A stretch of 34,378 nt of DNA from Xenophilus sp. L33 (GTDB lineage Bacteria > Pseudomonadota > Gammaproteobacteria > Burkholderiales > Burkholderiaceae_C): NCBI RefSeq assembly GCF_009765735.1, contig NZ_LMUW01000027.1:1-34378 (forward strand). The letters are read 5' to 3'. Position 1 is the stretch's first letter. Each line of letters starts with the position of its first letter. The position numbers and the translations under genes were made by a program. This document shows positions 7,777 through 14,641 of the stretch, piece after piece. A model generated the notes under the pieces. It did not search any database, was not told the origin of the DNA, and saw nothing but the letters and a program-made list of their open reading frames with translations.

Positions 7777-7795
7777 TAATGGTACGACCATTATA
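7777..7795 (-). promoter_or_regulatory. TATAAT -10 box overlapped by a FadR/GntR-type palindrome
   Basis: Perfect inverted repeat TAATGGT-ACG-ACCATTA at 7777-7793, containing the TGGT-N3-ACCA core typical of FadR-subfamily (FCD domain) GntR repressors. On the minus strand a consensus TATAAT occupies 7795-7790, inside the palindrome, so bound repressor would block RNA polymerase. No good -35 is visible 16-18 bp upstream. Transcription would start near 7783, about 40 bases before the preferred TTG start of the reductase. No GntR gene is present in this window, so the regulator must be encoded elsewhere. The regulator family is inference from the core sequence. Confidence 0.65.
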
Positions 7796-7850
7796 CGCAG
7801 GGGTCGGCGGAGGCCCGGATCCGGGCCCTTGCGGGCGTCTCGGGCGCGTG

Positions 7851-9059
7851 TCAGGCGACCTCGGCCACCTGCTGCCTCATGCGCCGCGAGGCCACCCAGA
7901 ACGACAACTGCGCCACGATGCCGGCGCCGGTCAGCACCAGCCCGGCCGCCAGCGCGGGGTTGCTGCCGAGCGCGGCCAGCGAGGTGCAGAAGGCGCCGAC
8001 CGTCATCTGCGCGAAGCCGTAGAGGCCCGAGGCCGAGCCGATCACCCGCGGGTCGACGCTGATCGCCTGGGTCAGCGCGGTCGGCGCCGCCATGCCGACG
8101 CCGACCGTGAAGATGAAGATCGTGACGATGGTGAAGACCACCGACAGGTGGCCGCTCAACACACCGGCCAGGAACACCGCCGCGGCGGCCACGCTCGCGA
8201 GATTGGCCCGGACCAGCAGTTTCTCGACCGACACCTTCGAGATGAGGTGGCTGGTCAATGCGCTGCCGAGCCAGATGCCCGAGACCAGCAGCGCGATGCA
8301 GATGCTGGCCTCGTGGATCGACCGGTGCAATTGGTCGACGAAGATGAAGGGCGCCGCCGCGATGAAGGCGTACATCGAGGTGGTGGCGCAGCCGCCGCCC
8401 ACCGAATAGCCGAGGAAGGCCGGCGAGGCCAGCAGCTGGCCGTAGTTGCGCATCAGCACGCGCACGTTGGTGTTGGCGCCCGGCTGGCTGGTCTCGGGCA
8501 AAAGCAGCCACGAGCAGACCAGGCCGGTAAGCCCGAGCGCGAAGAGGAAGTAGAAGACCGAGCGCCAGCCGAAGCCGCTCGCCAGCAGGCCGCCGACCAG
8601 CGGCGCCACGCTCGGGCCGACGGTGACCATCAGGTTCATCAGCGCGAGCCGCTTGGCGGCCTCGCCCGGCGCCGCGGTGTCGCGCACGATGGCCCGCCCC
8701 AGCACCAGCCCGGCGCAGCCGCCGAAGGCCTGGAAGAGGCGCGCCAGCACCAGCGCGTGGGCCTGCGGCGCCAGCGCCGCGGCCAGGCCCGACACGGTGT
8801 AGAGGGCCAGGCCACCCATCAGCACCGAGCGGCGGCCGTAGCGGTCCGACAGCGGCCCGTAGACCAGCTGCCCCGCCGCCAGGCCGAGGATGTAGAGGGT
8901 CACGGCCCATTGCATCGTGCCGGCGCTGGCACCGAGGTCGACCGCCGCGCTCGGCAGCGCCGGCACGAAGATGTGCATGCCCAGCGTGCCGCTGAAGACC
9001 ATCAGCGCAAGCAGCCACAAGGGTGCGTGCGGTGTCTTCTCGGACAGCACTCGGCTCAT
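7851..9059 (-). CDS. Bcr/CflA family multidrug MFS transporter
   Basis: Inner membrane drug:proton antiporter of 402 aa with twelve predicted helices. Bcr/CflA signatures are the N-terminal MHIFVPALPSAAVDLGAS, motif A as GPLSDRYGRRSVL (about residues 68-80), the LFQAFGGCAGLVLGRAIVRD stretch in helix 4 and VGPSVAPLVGGLL in helix 5 (motif C region). Its ATG overlaps the TGA of the upstream MarR gene by 4 bp, so repressor and pump are made from one coupled transcript and the pump is probably induced by its substrate through MarR. Substrate not determinable. Confidence 0.92.
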   Translation of the reverse strand: MSRVLSEKTPHAPLWLLALMVFSGTLGMHIFVPALPSAAVDLGASAGTMQWAVTLYILGLAAGQLVYGPLSDRYGRRSVLMGGLALYTVSGLAAALAPQAHALVLARLFQAFGGCAGLVLGRAIVRDTAAPGEAAKRLALMNLMVTVGPSVAPLVGGLLASGFGWRSVFYFLFALGLTGLVCSWLLLPETSQPGANTNVRVLMRNYGQLLASPAFLGYSVGGGCATTSMYAFIAAAPFIFVDQLHRSIHEASICIALLVSGIWLGSALTSHLISKVSVEKLLVRANLASVAAAAVFLAGVLSGHLSVVFTIVTIFIFTVGVGMAAPTALTQAISVDPRVIGSASGLYGFAQMTVGAFCTSLAALGSNPALAAGLVLTGAGIVAQLSFWVASRRMRQQVAEVA

Positions 9060-9553
9060 TGCCTATCCGCCCTGCCCCATGCACCCGGAATCACGCAATC
9101 CAGCCGCTGCTCGAGCGTGGCGAAGACGCGCAGGCAGGCGGCGACGTCGGCGTCGGGCACGCCCTGGAACAGGCTGGCGCGCAGGCCGTGCAACACGTGC
9201 TCGATGCGGGCCTGGGCCTCGACGCCCGCGGGCGTCAGGTGCAGCGTCTTGGCGCGGCGGTCGGCCGGGTCGTCGCGGCGCTGCACCAGCTCCGCCGCCA
9301 CCAGCTGGTCGAGCAGCCGCACCAGCGAAGGCCCTTCGATCCCGAGCATCTCGGCGATCGCGCCCTGGCGCGCGCCGTTGCCCTGCCGGCCGATCACCAG
9401 CAGCGGCCAGGCCAGCGCATGGGACAAGCCGATGTGCGCCACCGCCCGGTCGGCCGAGGACCGGTAGGCGCGCTGCAGCACCGACAACAGCATGGTGACC
9501 GCCATCAGGGAGCGCTCGCGCTCGGTGGCGTCGGTGGCGACAAGCTGGCTCAC
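9056..9553 (-). CDS. MarR family transcriptional regulator
   Basis: MarR-type winged-helix regulator of 165 aa. The recognition helix region is QGAIAEMLGIEGPSLVRLLDQLVAAELVQR and the wing carries the hallmark DPADRRAKTLHLT. I chose the GTG at 9553 because GAAGGA lies 8-11 bases upstream. The in-frame GTG at 9583 adds ten residues, has no ribosome binding site and falls inside a palindrome. The stop overlaps the start of the Bcr/CflA gene by 4 bp. Presumably it represses the two-gene operon through the inverted repeat just upstream; the inducer is unknown. Confidence 0.9.
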   Translation of the reverse strand: MSQLVATDATERERSLMAVTMLLSVLQRAYRSSADRAVAHIGLSHALAWPLLVIGRQGNGARQGAIAEMLGIEGPSLVRLLDQLVAAELVQRRDDPADRRAKTLHLTPAGVEAQARIEHVLHGLRASLFQGVPDADVAACLRVFATLEQRLDCVIPGAWGRADRQ

Positions 9554-9573
9554 GTGGGTTCGTCCTTCATGTA

Positions 9574-9587
9574 GATAGCTCACTATC
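9574..9587. promoter_or_regulatory. Inverted repeat upstream of marR/efflux operon
   Basis: GATAG-CTCA-CTATC, a perfect 5-bp inverted repeat with a 4-bp spacer, lies about 20 bases upstream of the chosen MarR start codon. Size and A/T-rich half-sites fit a MarR-dimer operator for autoregulation. It is related in style (ATAG...CTAT) to the operator at 2159-2195 but not the same sequence. Confidence 0.45.
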
Positions 9588-9610
9588 GATGGAGTCGCGG
9601 CAGCATATCG

Positions 9611-9652
9611 GAAAAAGGCCGCTGCCCCGCCACGCGGGCAAGGCAGCGGCCT
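9611..9652 (-). terminator. Rho-independent terminator of the ALDH operon
   Basis: Eleven-base-pair stem of AGGCCGCTGCC (9616-9626) with GGCAGCGGCCT (9642-9652) and a nested CCCGC/GCGGG element in the loop. Read on the minus strand the stem is followed by TTTTT (9616-9612). It lies 12 bp past the aldehyde dehydrogenase stop codon, exactly where that operon should end. Confidence 0.88.
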
Positions 9653-9664
9653 CGGTCGCCGCTG

Positions 9665-11155
9665 TCAGGTCGTCTTGATCCAGACGGCCTTGGTCTGCAG
9701 GAACTCGTCCATGTGCTCGGTGCCCGACTCGCGGCCGTAGCCGCTCATCTTGTAGCCGCCGAAGGGCACCGCCGGGTCCATCGCCTGGTAGCAGTTGATC
9801 CAAACCGTGCCGGCGCGCAGGCCCTTGGCCACCTTCTGCGCGTTGTTGATGTTGCGCGTCCAGACGCCGCTGCCCAGGCCGTATTCGGTGTCGTTGCCGC
9901 GGCGGATGACCTCGTCGATGTCGTCGAAGGGCATCGCCGAGATCACCGGGCCGAAGATTTCCTCGCGGGCGATCGCCATGCTGTCGACCACGTTCGAGAA
10001 CACGGTCGGCGCCACGAAATAGCCCTCGGCCAGCGCCGCGTCGGTGATGCGGTTGCCGCCGGCCACCGCCTCGGCGCCGTCGGTCTTGCCGCGCTGCAGG
10101 TAGCCGGTGACCCGCTCGAGCTGCGTGTCGCTCACCAGCGGCCCGAGCTGCGTGGTCGGGTCGAGCGGGTCGCCGACCTTCAGCGTCTTCGCGAACTTGG
10201 CGAGCTTCTCGACGAATTCGTCGTGCACCTTGCGTTCGACGAAGAGCCGCGTGCCGGCGCTGCAGATCTGGCCCGAGTTGGCGAACACCGCCATCGCGGC
10301 GCCCGGCACCGCGGCGTCCAGGTCGGCGTCGGCGAAGACGATGTTGGGCGACTTGCCGCCCAGCTCCAGCGAGACCCGCTTCAGATTGCCGGCCGAGGCC
10401 CGGATGATGTGCTGGCCGACTTCGGTCGAGCCGGTGAAGGCGATCTTGTCGACGCCCGGATGGGCCGCCAGCGCGGCACCGGCCTCGCCGAACCCGGCCA
10501 CCACGTTGACCACGCCCGGCGGGATGCCGGCTTCCAGGCACAGCTCGCCCAGCCGCAGCGGCGACAGCGGCGCCTGCTCGGCGGGCTTGAGCACCACGGT
10601 GCAGCCGCAGGCCAGCGCCGGCGCCAGCTTCCAGATGGCCAGGCCGAGCGGGCCGTTCCAGGGGTTGATCGCGGCGACCACGCCGACCGGTTCCTTCACG
10701 GTGTACGAGAACACCTCGCCCGCCATCGAGTTCTCGATGGTCTGGCCGTGCGTCGAGGTCGCGAGACCGGCATAGAAGCGCAGCAGGCCGACCGCGCGCT
10801 TGCGCTTGGCGGCGGTGCCGGCGATCGGGCCGCCCATGTCGAGCGTGTCGAGCATGGCCAGTTCGTCGAAGTGCTTGTCGACCAGTTCGGCGAGCTTGAG
10901 CAGCACGGCCTGGCGGTCGAAGGCCTTCCACTTGCTCCACGGGCCCTCGAAGGCGCGGCGGGCCGCGGCGACGGCCAGGTCGATGTCGGCCGGGCCGGCT
11001 TCGGCGATCTCGGCCAGCACCTTGCCGGTGGCCGGGTTGATCGACTTGAAGGTGCGGCCGGACTTGGCCGGCACCAGCTTGCCGTCGATCAGGAGCAGCT
11101 TGGGCTTGCCGTCGAGGAAGGCCGGCAGCACGGCCTGTTCATTGAGAATTCCCAT
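9665..11155 (-). CDS. NAD(P)-dependent aldehyde dehydrogenase
   Basis: Aldehyde dehydrogenase superfamily protein of 496 aa, oxidising an aldehyde to its acid with NAD(P)+. All key residues are present: N167 in INPWNGPL (oxyanion hole), K190 in LKPAEQ (cofactor), the GSTEVG cofactor loop at 242-247, general base E264 in LELGGKSPN and nucleophile C298 in GQICSAG. It is closest in feel to the betaine/phenylacetaldehyde/vanillin-type ALDHs, but the substrate is not decidable. The start has AAGGAA five bases upstream. It is last in the minus-strand operon after the ligand-binding protein and the SDR, and is followed by a strong terminator. An alcohol to aldehyde to acid sequence with the SDR is a reasonable inference. 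Confidence 0.93.
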   Translation of the reverse strand: MGILNEQAVLPAFLDGKPKLLLIDGKLVPAKSGRTFKSINPATGKVLAEIAEAGPADIDLAVAAARRAFEGPWSKWKAFDRQAVLLKLAELVDKHFDELAMLDTLDMGGPIAGTAAKRKRAVGLLRFYAGLATSTHGQTIENSMAGEVFSYTVKEPVGVVAAINPWNGPLGLAIWKLAPALACGCTVVLKPAEQAPLSPLRLGELCLEAGIPPGVVNVVAGFGEAGAALAAHPGVDKIAFTGSTEVGQHIIRASAGNLKRVSLELGGKSPNIVFADADLDAAVPGAAMAVFANSGQICSAGTRLFVERKVHDEFVEKLAKFAKTLKVGDPLDPTTQLGPLVSDTQLERVTGYLQRGKTDGAEAVAGGNRITDAALAEGYFVAPTVFSNVVDSMAIAREEIFGPVISAMPFDDIDEVIRRGNDTEYGLGSGVWTRNINNAQKVAKGLRAGTVWINCYQAMDPAVPFGGYKMSGYGRESGTEHMDEFLQTKAVWIKTT

Positions 11156-11188
11156 GATGATTCCTTGAAGTGGTTGATTGAAGAAGGA

Positions 11189-11959
11189 TCAGCGCGCGGT
11201 GAAGCCGCCGTCGACCGGTAGTGTGATGCCGGTCACGAAAGAAGACTCGTCGGAGGCCAGCCACAGCGCGGCGTTGGCCACCTCGATCGCCTGGCCCATG
11301 CGGCCCAGCGGGATCGCGGCGACGGTCTTGGCCTGGGCCTCGGCCGCCACTTCCTTGCTGGCGTTCGGGTCGAAGAACTGCGGGAACATCGGCGTCTCGA
11401 TCGGGCCCGGACAGACCACGTTCACGCGGATCTTCTCGGTCGCGTAGCGCAGCGCCAGCGACTTGCCCATGCCGACCACGCCGAACTTGGCGGCCGAATA
11501 CACCGGGCTCACCGACGCGCCCACCAGGCCGGCCGTCGACGCGGTGAAGATCACCGAGCCGCCACCGCGCTTTCTCATGTGCGGGATGGCGGCGCCGGTC
11601 ATGACCAGGCCGGTGCGGATGTTCAGGTCCATCGAGCGGGCGTATTCGACCAGGTCGAGGTTCTCGACGTCGCGCAGGCCCGGGATGCCGGCGTGGTTCC
11701 AGATCACGTCGATGCCGCCCATCTGGGCCGCGGCCTTCTCGATGGCATCGCGGCAGACCGCCGGATCCAGCAGGTCGGCCACCAGGCCGAAGGCCTTGCC
11801 GCCGGCCTTCTCGACGCTGGCGACCACGTCGTCGAGGCGCTTCTGGTCGATGTCGATCGCGAACACGGTGGCGCCTTCGCGGGCGAACACCTCGCAGCCG
11901 GCGCGGCCCATGCCGGAGGCGGCGGCGGTGATGACGGCGAGCTTGTTCTTCAGTCTCAT
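11189..11959 (-). CDS. Short-chain dehydrogenase/reductase (classical SDR)
   Basis: Classical SDR of 256 aa. Catalytic S141, Y154 and K158 (YSAAK) and the NHAG motif at 88-91 are intact, and the C-terminal VTGITLPVDGGF is typical. The cofactor motif is TAAASGMG (11-18): the first glycine of the usual TGxxxGxG is alanine, a tolerated but less common change. D36 (AIDID) at the end of strand 2 suggests NAD(H) preference. The ATG at 11959 is preceded by CAGGAG. It lies 33 bp before the ALDH gene and 41 bp after the ligand-binding protein gene, so it is co-transcribed with both. Probably it oxidises an alcohol to a ketone or aldehyde in the same pathway. Confidence 0.92.
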   Translation of the reverse strand: MRLKNKLAVITAAASGMGRAGCEVFAREGATVFAIDIDQKRLDDVVASVEKAGGKAFGLVADLLDPAVCRDAIEKAAAQMGGIDVIWNHAGIPGLRDVENLDLVEYARSMDLNIRTGLVMTGAAIPHMRKRGGGSVIFTASTAGLVGASVSPVYSAAKFGVVGMGKSLALRYATEKIRVNVVCPGPIETPMFPQFFDPNASKEVAAEAQAKTVAAIPLGRMGQAIEVANAALWLASDESSFVTGITLPVDGGFTAR

Positions 11960-12000
11960 TGGGGTCTCCTGCTTGAAAGTGAGTGGGAATGCGTCGCCGT

Positions 12001-13242
12001 TCAGACCGGCGGGCGCTTCATCTGGCAGCTGGTCGGCAGGGCCGACACGTAGGGGTCGAAGGTCTGCTGGGTCTTCCAGCCGTAACCGGTCTTCTCGAGG
12101 TCGTACTTCACGTCCTTGCCGTTGGCCTTGGTCCAGCTCGACACCACCTGCGCCTGCTGGATCTGGTGGTCCGACTTGCGCATCTCGACCTGCCCGTTGA
12201 GGCTCGGCACCTTGAGGCCCTCCATCGCGAAGGCGACCTTGACCGGGTCCCAGCTCTTGGCGTTGTCCGCGGCCTGCGTCAGGAGGCGCACGGTCGCGTA
12301 GTAGGGCAGCACCACGAAGTCGTCGTTGTACTTGGCCTTGAAGGGCTCGATCACCGCCTTGGAAGTCGACGGATCGTCGTTCGGGTTCCAGTAGGTCACC
12401 AGCTTGACGTTGGTCGCGCCGGCGGCGGCCAGCGCGGTCGGCACGCCGGTGGTTGCGGCGTTGTAGGTGTAGAACGGCGTGTTGAGGCCGGAGTCCTTCG
12501 CCGCCTTCAGGAGCAGCGTCAGGTCGGCGCTCCAGTTGGCGGTCACCACCACGTCGGGGTTGGCCGCCTTGATCTTCGCGATGTAGGGCGAGAAGTCCTT
12601 CACCGCCAGCATCGGATGCAGGTCGTCGCCGACGATCTCGATGTCCGGGCGCTTCTTCTTGAGCTCGGCCTTCACGCCGACGCTGGTCTGCTGGCCGGTC
12701 GAGTAGTTCTGGTTGATCAGGTAGACCCGCTTGATCTTCGGATCGGCCGCCAGGAAGGTCACCAGCGCCTGCGTCTTCATGTCCTGGTTGGAGTCGAAGC
12801 GGAAGTGCCAGAAGCTGCACTTCTCGTTGGTCAACTCGGGTGCGCCGTTGGTGACGTCGAGGTACACCACTTCCTTGCCGGGGTTGCGGTCGTTGTAGCG
12901 GTTCACCGCCTCGATCAGCGCCAGCCCGACCGCCGAGCTGTGGGCCTGCACGATGTAGCGCACGCCCTGGTCGATCGCGGTGTTCAGCTGCTGGATCGAT
13001 TCGGCCGGGCTGCCCTTGCCGTCGAAGTTCACGACCTCCAACGTGTTGTTGCCGGCCCAATGCTCCTTGTTGGCAATCTCGACCACCTGCCGGAGCGAGT
13101 TGTTGGCGTTGGTGACGATGCCCGCGGCCGGTCCGGAGAACGGATCGATGTGCGCCAGCTTGATGGTCTCGGCCGTGGCGGCGCCGCCCCAAAGCGCCAG
13201 CGTCGCGGCGGCGCAGGCCACCATGGAAATCCGGAAAGTCAT
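12001..13242 (-). CDS. ABC transporter periplasmic ligand-binding protein (LivK-like)
   Basis: Periplasmic binding protein of 413 aa of the branched-chain amino acid / type I fold family. A Sec signal peptide with a hydrophobic core and probable cleavage after ATA (about residue 24) is followed by the typical opening ETIKLAHIDPFSG. The GVRYIVQAHSSAVGLALIEAVN segment is characteristic of the family. The start at 13242 has AGAGGG at nine bases; the in-frame ATG at 13266 lacks a ribosome binding site. No permease or ATPase gene of the HAAAP system is in the window, so it either borrows a distant transporter or acts as a sensor. Many such Burkholderiales proteins bind aromatic acids rather than amino acids. 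Confidence 0.92.
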   Translation of the reverse strand: MTFRISMVACAAATLALWGGAATAETIKLAHIDPFSGPAAGIVTNANNSLRQVVEIANKEHWAGNNTLEVVNFDGKGSPAESIQQLNTAIDQGVRYIVQAHSSAVGLALIEAVNRYNDRNPGKEVVYLDVTNGAPELTNEKCSFWHFRFDSNQDMKTQALVTFLAADPKIKRVYLINQNYSTGQQTSVGVKAELKKKRPDIEIVGDDLHPMLAVKDFSPYIAKIKAANPDVVVTANWSADLTLLLKAAKDSGLNTPFYTYNAATTGVPTALAAAGATNVKLVTYWNPNDDPSTSKAVIEPFKAKYNDDFVVLPYYATVRLLTQAADNAKSWDPVKVAFAMEGLKVPSLNGQVEMRKSDHQIQQAQVVSSWTKANGKDVKYDLEKTGYGWKTQQTFDPYVSALPTSCQMKRPPV

Positions 13243-13460
13243 GAATGGAAGCCCTCTGTCTCGCATGGATGTATGAAGCGGGCACGCGCCAGGTTGTCCT
13301 GCGCGAGGCAGTGCGATCGGGGCCGCGTGTCGCCGCGGCAGCGTTGGAATGCCTGGCTGTTTTGGCTCAGGGATTCAATGGTCTGTCCAATGTCGATTAT
13401 TCACCGATCCGCTGCACGGGACATCGGGCTAACCCTGTTGCCAACCGAGGCAATCGGCGC

Positions 13461-13495
13461 CAGACAAAGAAAAACGGCGCCCTCGGGCGCCGTTT
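13461..13495 (-). terminator. Rho-independent terminator after the small membrane protein gene
   Basis: AAACGGCGCC (13472-13481) pairs with GGCGCCGTTT (13486-13495), a near-perfect ten-base-pair stem with a tight CTCG loop. On the minus strand it is followed by a T-rich tract (TTTTTCTTTG). It lies about 35 bp beyond the stop at 13531, so it ends the minus-strand transcript of the small membrane protein and insulates the ligand-binding protein operon that follows. Confidence 0.85.
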
Positions 13496-13530
13496 CGATG
13501 TTCGGGAAGTAGAAGTGCGTGCTGCTGCGA

Positions 13531-13869
13531 TCAGGCGACGCTGCCGCCCTGCGCGACCGGATGGCCTTGACGGCCCTGATGCTCGCGCACCGCATCGACG
13601 CTGCTCAGCGCCGCGTCGCGCACCACGCCGGCGAAAAGCGCCATCGCGCCGACCGCGCTCAGCCAGAGCACCGCCCAAGCGCTGAAGTCGCCGTCGCCGC
13701 TGCGCAGCGACAGCAGCACCGAGACCGCGAACACGACCGCCAGCGCCACCGGCGCAAGCAGCAGCAGCATGGCGTTGCGCCGGCCACGGCCGCCGCGCAC
13801 CTGGCGGGCGGAAAGCGCCTCGGCGGCGTGGGTCGACAGGGAATTCAGGGCGGATGCAGTGACGGTCAT
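13531..13869 (-). CDS. Small membrane protein of unknown function, two TM helices
   Basis: Hypothetical protein of 112 aa. It has a polar N-terminus with an arginine-rich stretch (about residues 22-31), two hydrophobic segments (about residues 34-55 and 65-85) and a polar tail of about 25 residues. The charge pattern suggests both ends are cytoplasmic. GGAG lies seven bases before the ATG, and a strong terminator follows the stop, so the gene looks real and independently expressed. I do not recognise a family. An imperfect palindrome lies about 45 bp upstream of its start. It is downstream of the GAF protein on the same strand, with a 125-bp gap, so co-transcription is possible but not shown. 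Confidence 0.7.
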   Translation of the reverse strand: MTVTASALNSLSTHAAEALSARQVRGGRGRRNAMLLLLAPVALAVVFAVSVLLSLRSGDGDFSAWAVLWLSAVGAMALFAGVVRDAALSSVDAVREHQGRQGHPVAQGGSVA

Positions 13870-13911
13870 GGACGGCTCCAGGAAAGCGGGGCGAAGGCCC
13901 GACCGCCGCAG

Positions 13912-13931
13912 TCTAGGTGTAAACCCTTAGA
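13912..13931. repeat. Imperfect palindrome upstream of the small membrane protein gene
   Basis: TCTAGGTGTAAACCCTTAGA, a 20-bp imperfect palindrome with TCTA/TAGA ends and AGG/CCT-like inner arms, 43 bp before the ATG at 13869. It could be a regulator binding site; no regulator can be assigned from sequence. Confidence 0.35.
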
Positions 13932-13994
13932 TTCGTCCAGTTGATTCAGGTGATATGAACCATTCGCGCCGCTGATGAGCACGGTCCACGGCTG

Positions 13995-14534
13995 CTAGGA
14001 GCTCGCGCGCGGACGCTCGCGGTCGAGCAGCTTGCCCACCATACGCGCCGCCATGCGCAGCCGGCCGATGTCGCGCTCGGTGAGCGCCTCGTCGGGCGAA
14101 TAGCTGAAGCAGCACAGCGTGCCGTACACGCGGCCGTCGGCAAGCACGATCGGCGTGCTCAGGTGCGCGCCGATCGGAAACGAGGTCGACGGCAGTTCGG
14201 CGAAGTTCGGCAGCTTGGCGACGTCACGGACCATTTCCGGCAGGCGCCCGTCGAGCACCCGCTTGCAGAAACTGACCTCGAGCGGATCGGCGCCGCCGAC
14301 CGCGATCACCTCGGCGGCACCCGGCGCGAAGTCGACATCCCTGAAGACCCGCTCGCCCTCGACGAACTGCGACACGAAGGCCACGTCCATCTGCAACACG
14401 TCGCGCACCACGCGAAGCACTTCGCTCACGCCGTCCTCGAAGGCCGGATCACTGCCGTCGGCAGTGGCCGCGGCCAGGCGGGACATCAAGCCATCGAATG
14501 GGTCGGCATTGATCCCATTGCTGCGAAATGACAT
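13995..14534 (-). CDS. GAF domain protein
   Basis: Protein of 179 aa made almost entirely of one GAF domain (about residues 34-175): VLQMDVAFVSQFVEGERVFRDV, the SFCKRVLDG and AHLSTPIVLADGRVYGTLCCFS segments are typical. The latter two match the family core where ligand or chromophore is held. No kinase, cyclase, HTH or other output domain is present, so it would sense a small ligand or redox state and act through a partner. The start at 14534 is set by AAGGAG six bases upstream. The cysteine in SFCKR and the CC of TLCCFS are candidates for redox chemistry, but this is speculative. Confidence 0.87.
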   Translation of the reverse strand: MSFRSNGINADPFDGLMSRLAAATADGSDPAFEDGVSEVLRVVRDVLQMDVAFVSQFVEGERVFRDVDFAPGAAEVIAVGGADPLEVSFCKRVLDGRLPEMVRDVAKLPNFAELPSTSFPIGAHLSTPIVLADGRVYGTLCCFSYSPDEALTERDIGRLRMAARMVGKLLDRERPRASS

Positions 14535-14641
14535 CGAACTCCTTTTCAGCGCAAAGGCACTGGGCGGAATTTTGCACAAACGTGGCCTTTCGCGTGCAGT
14601 TGTGTGGCGCACCTGTCATTAATGATGGGTAGGTCCGACCT

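Noticed and set aside
13379..13389. TGGTCTGTCCA as a second FadR/GntR site upstream of the ligand-binding protein gene
   Set aside because: One mismatch in the core and unmatched flanks; no promoter hexamers could be fitted around it.
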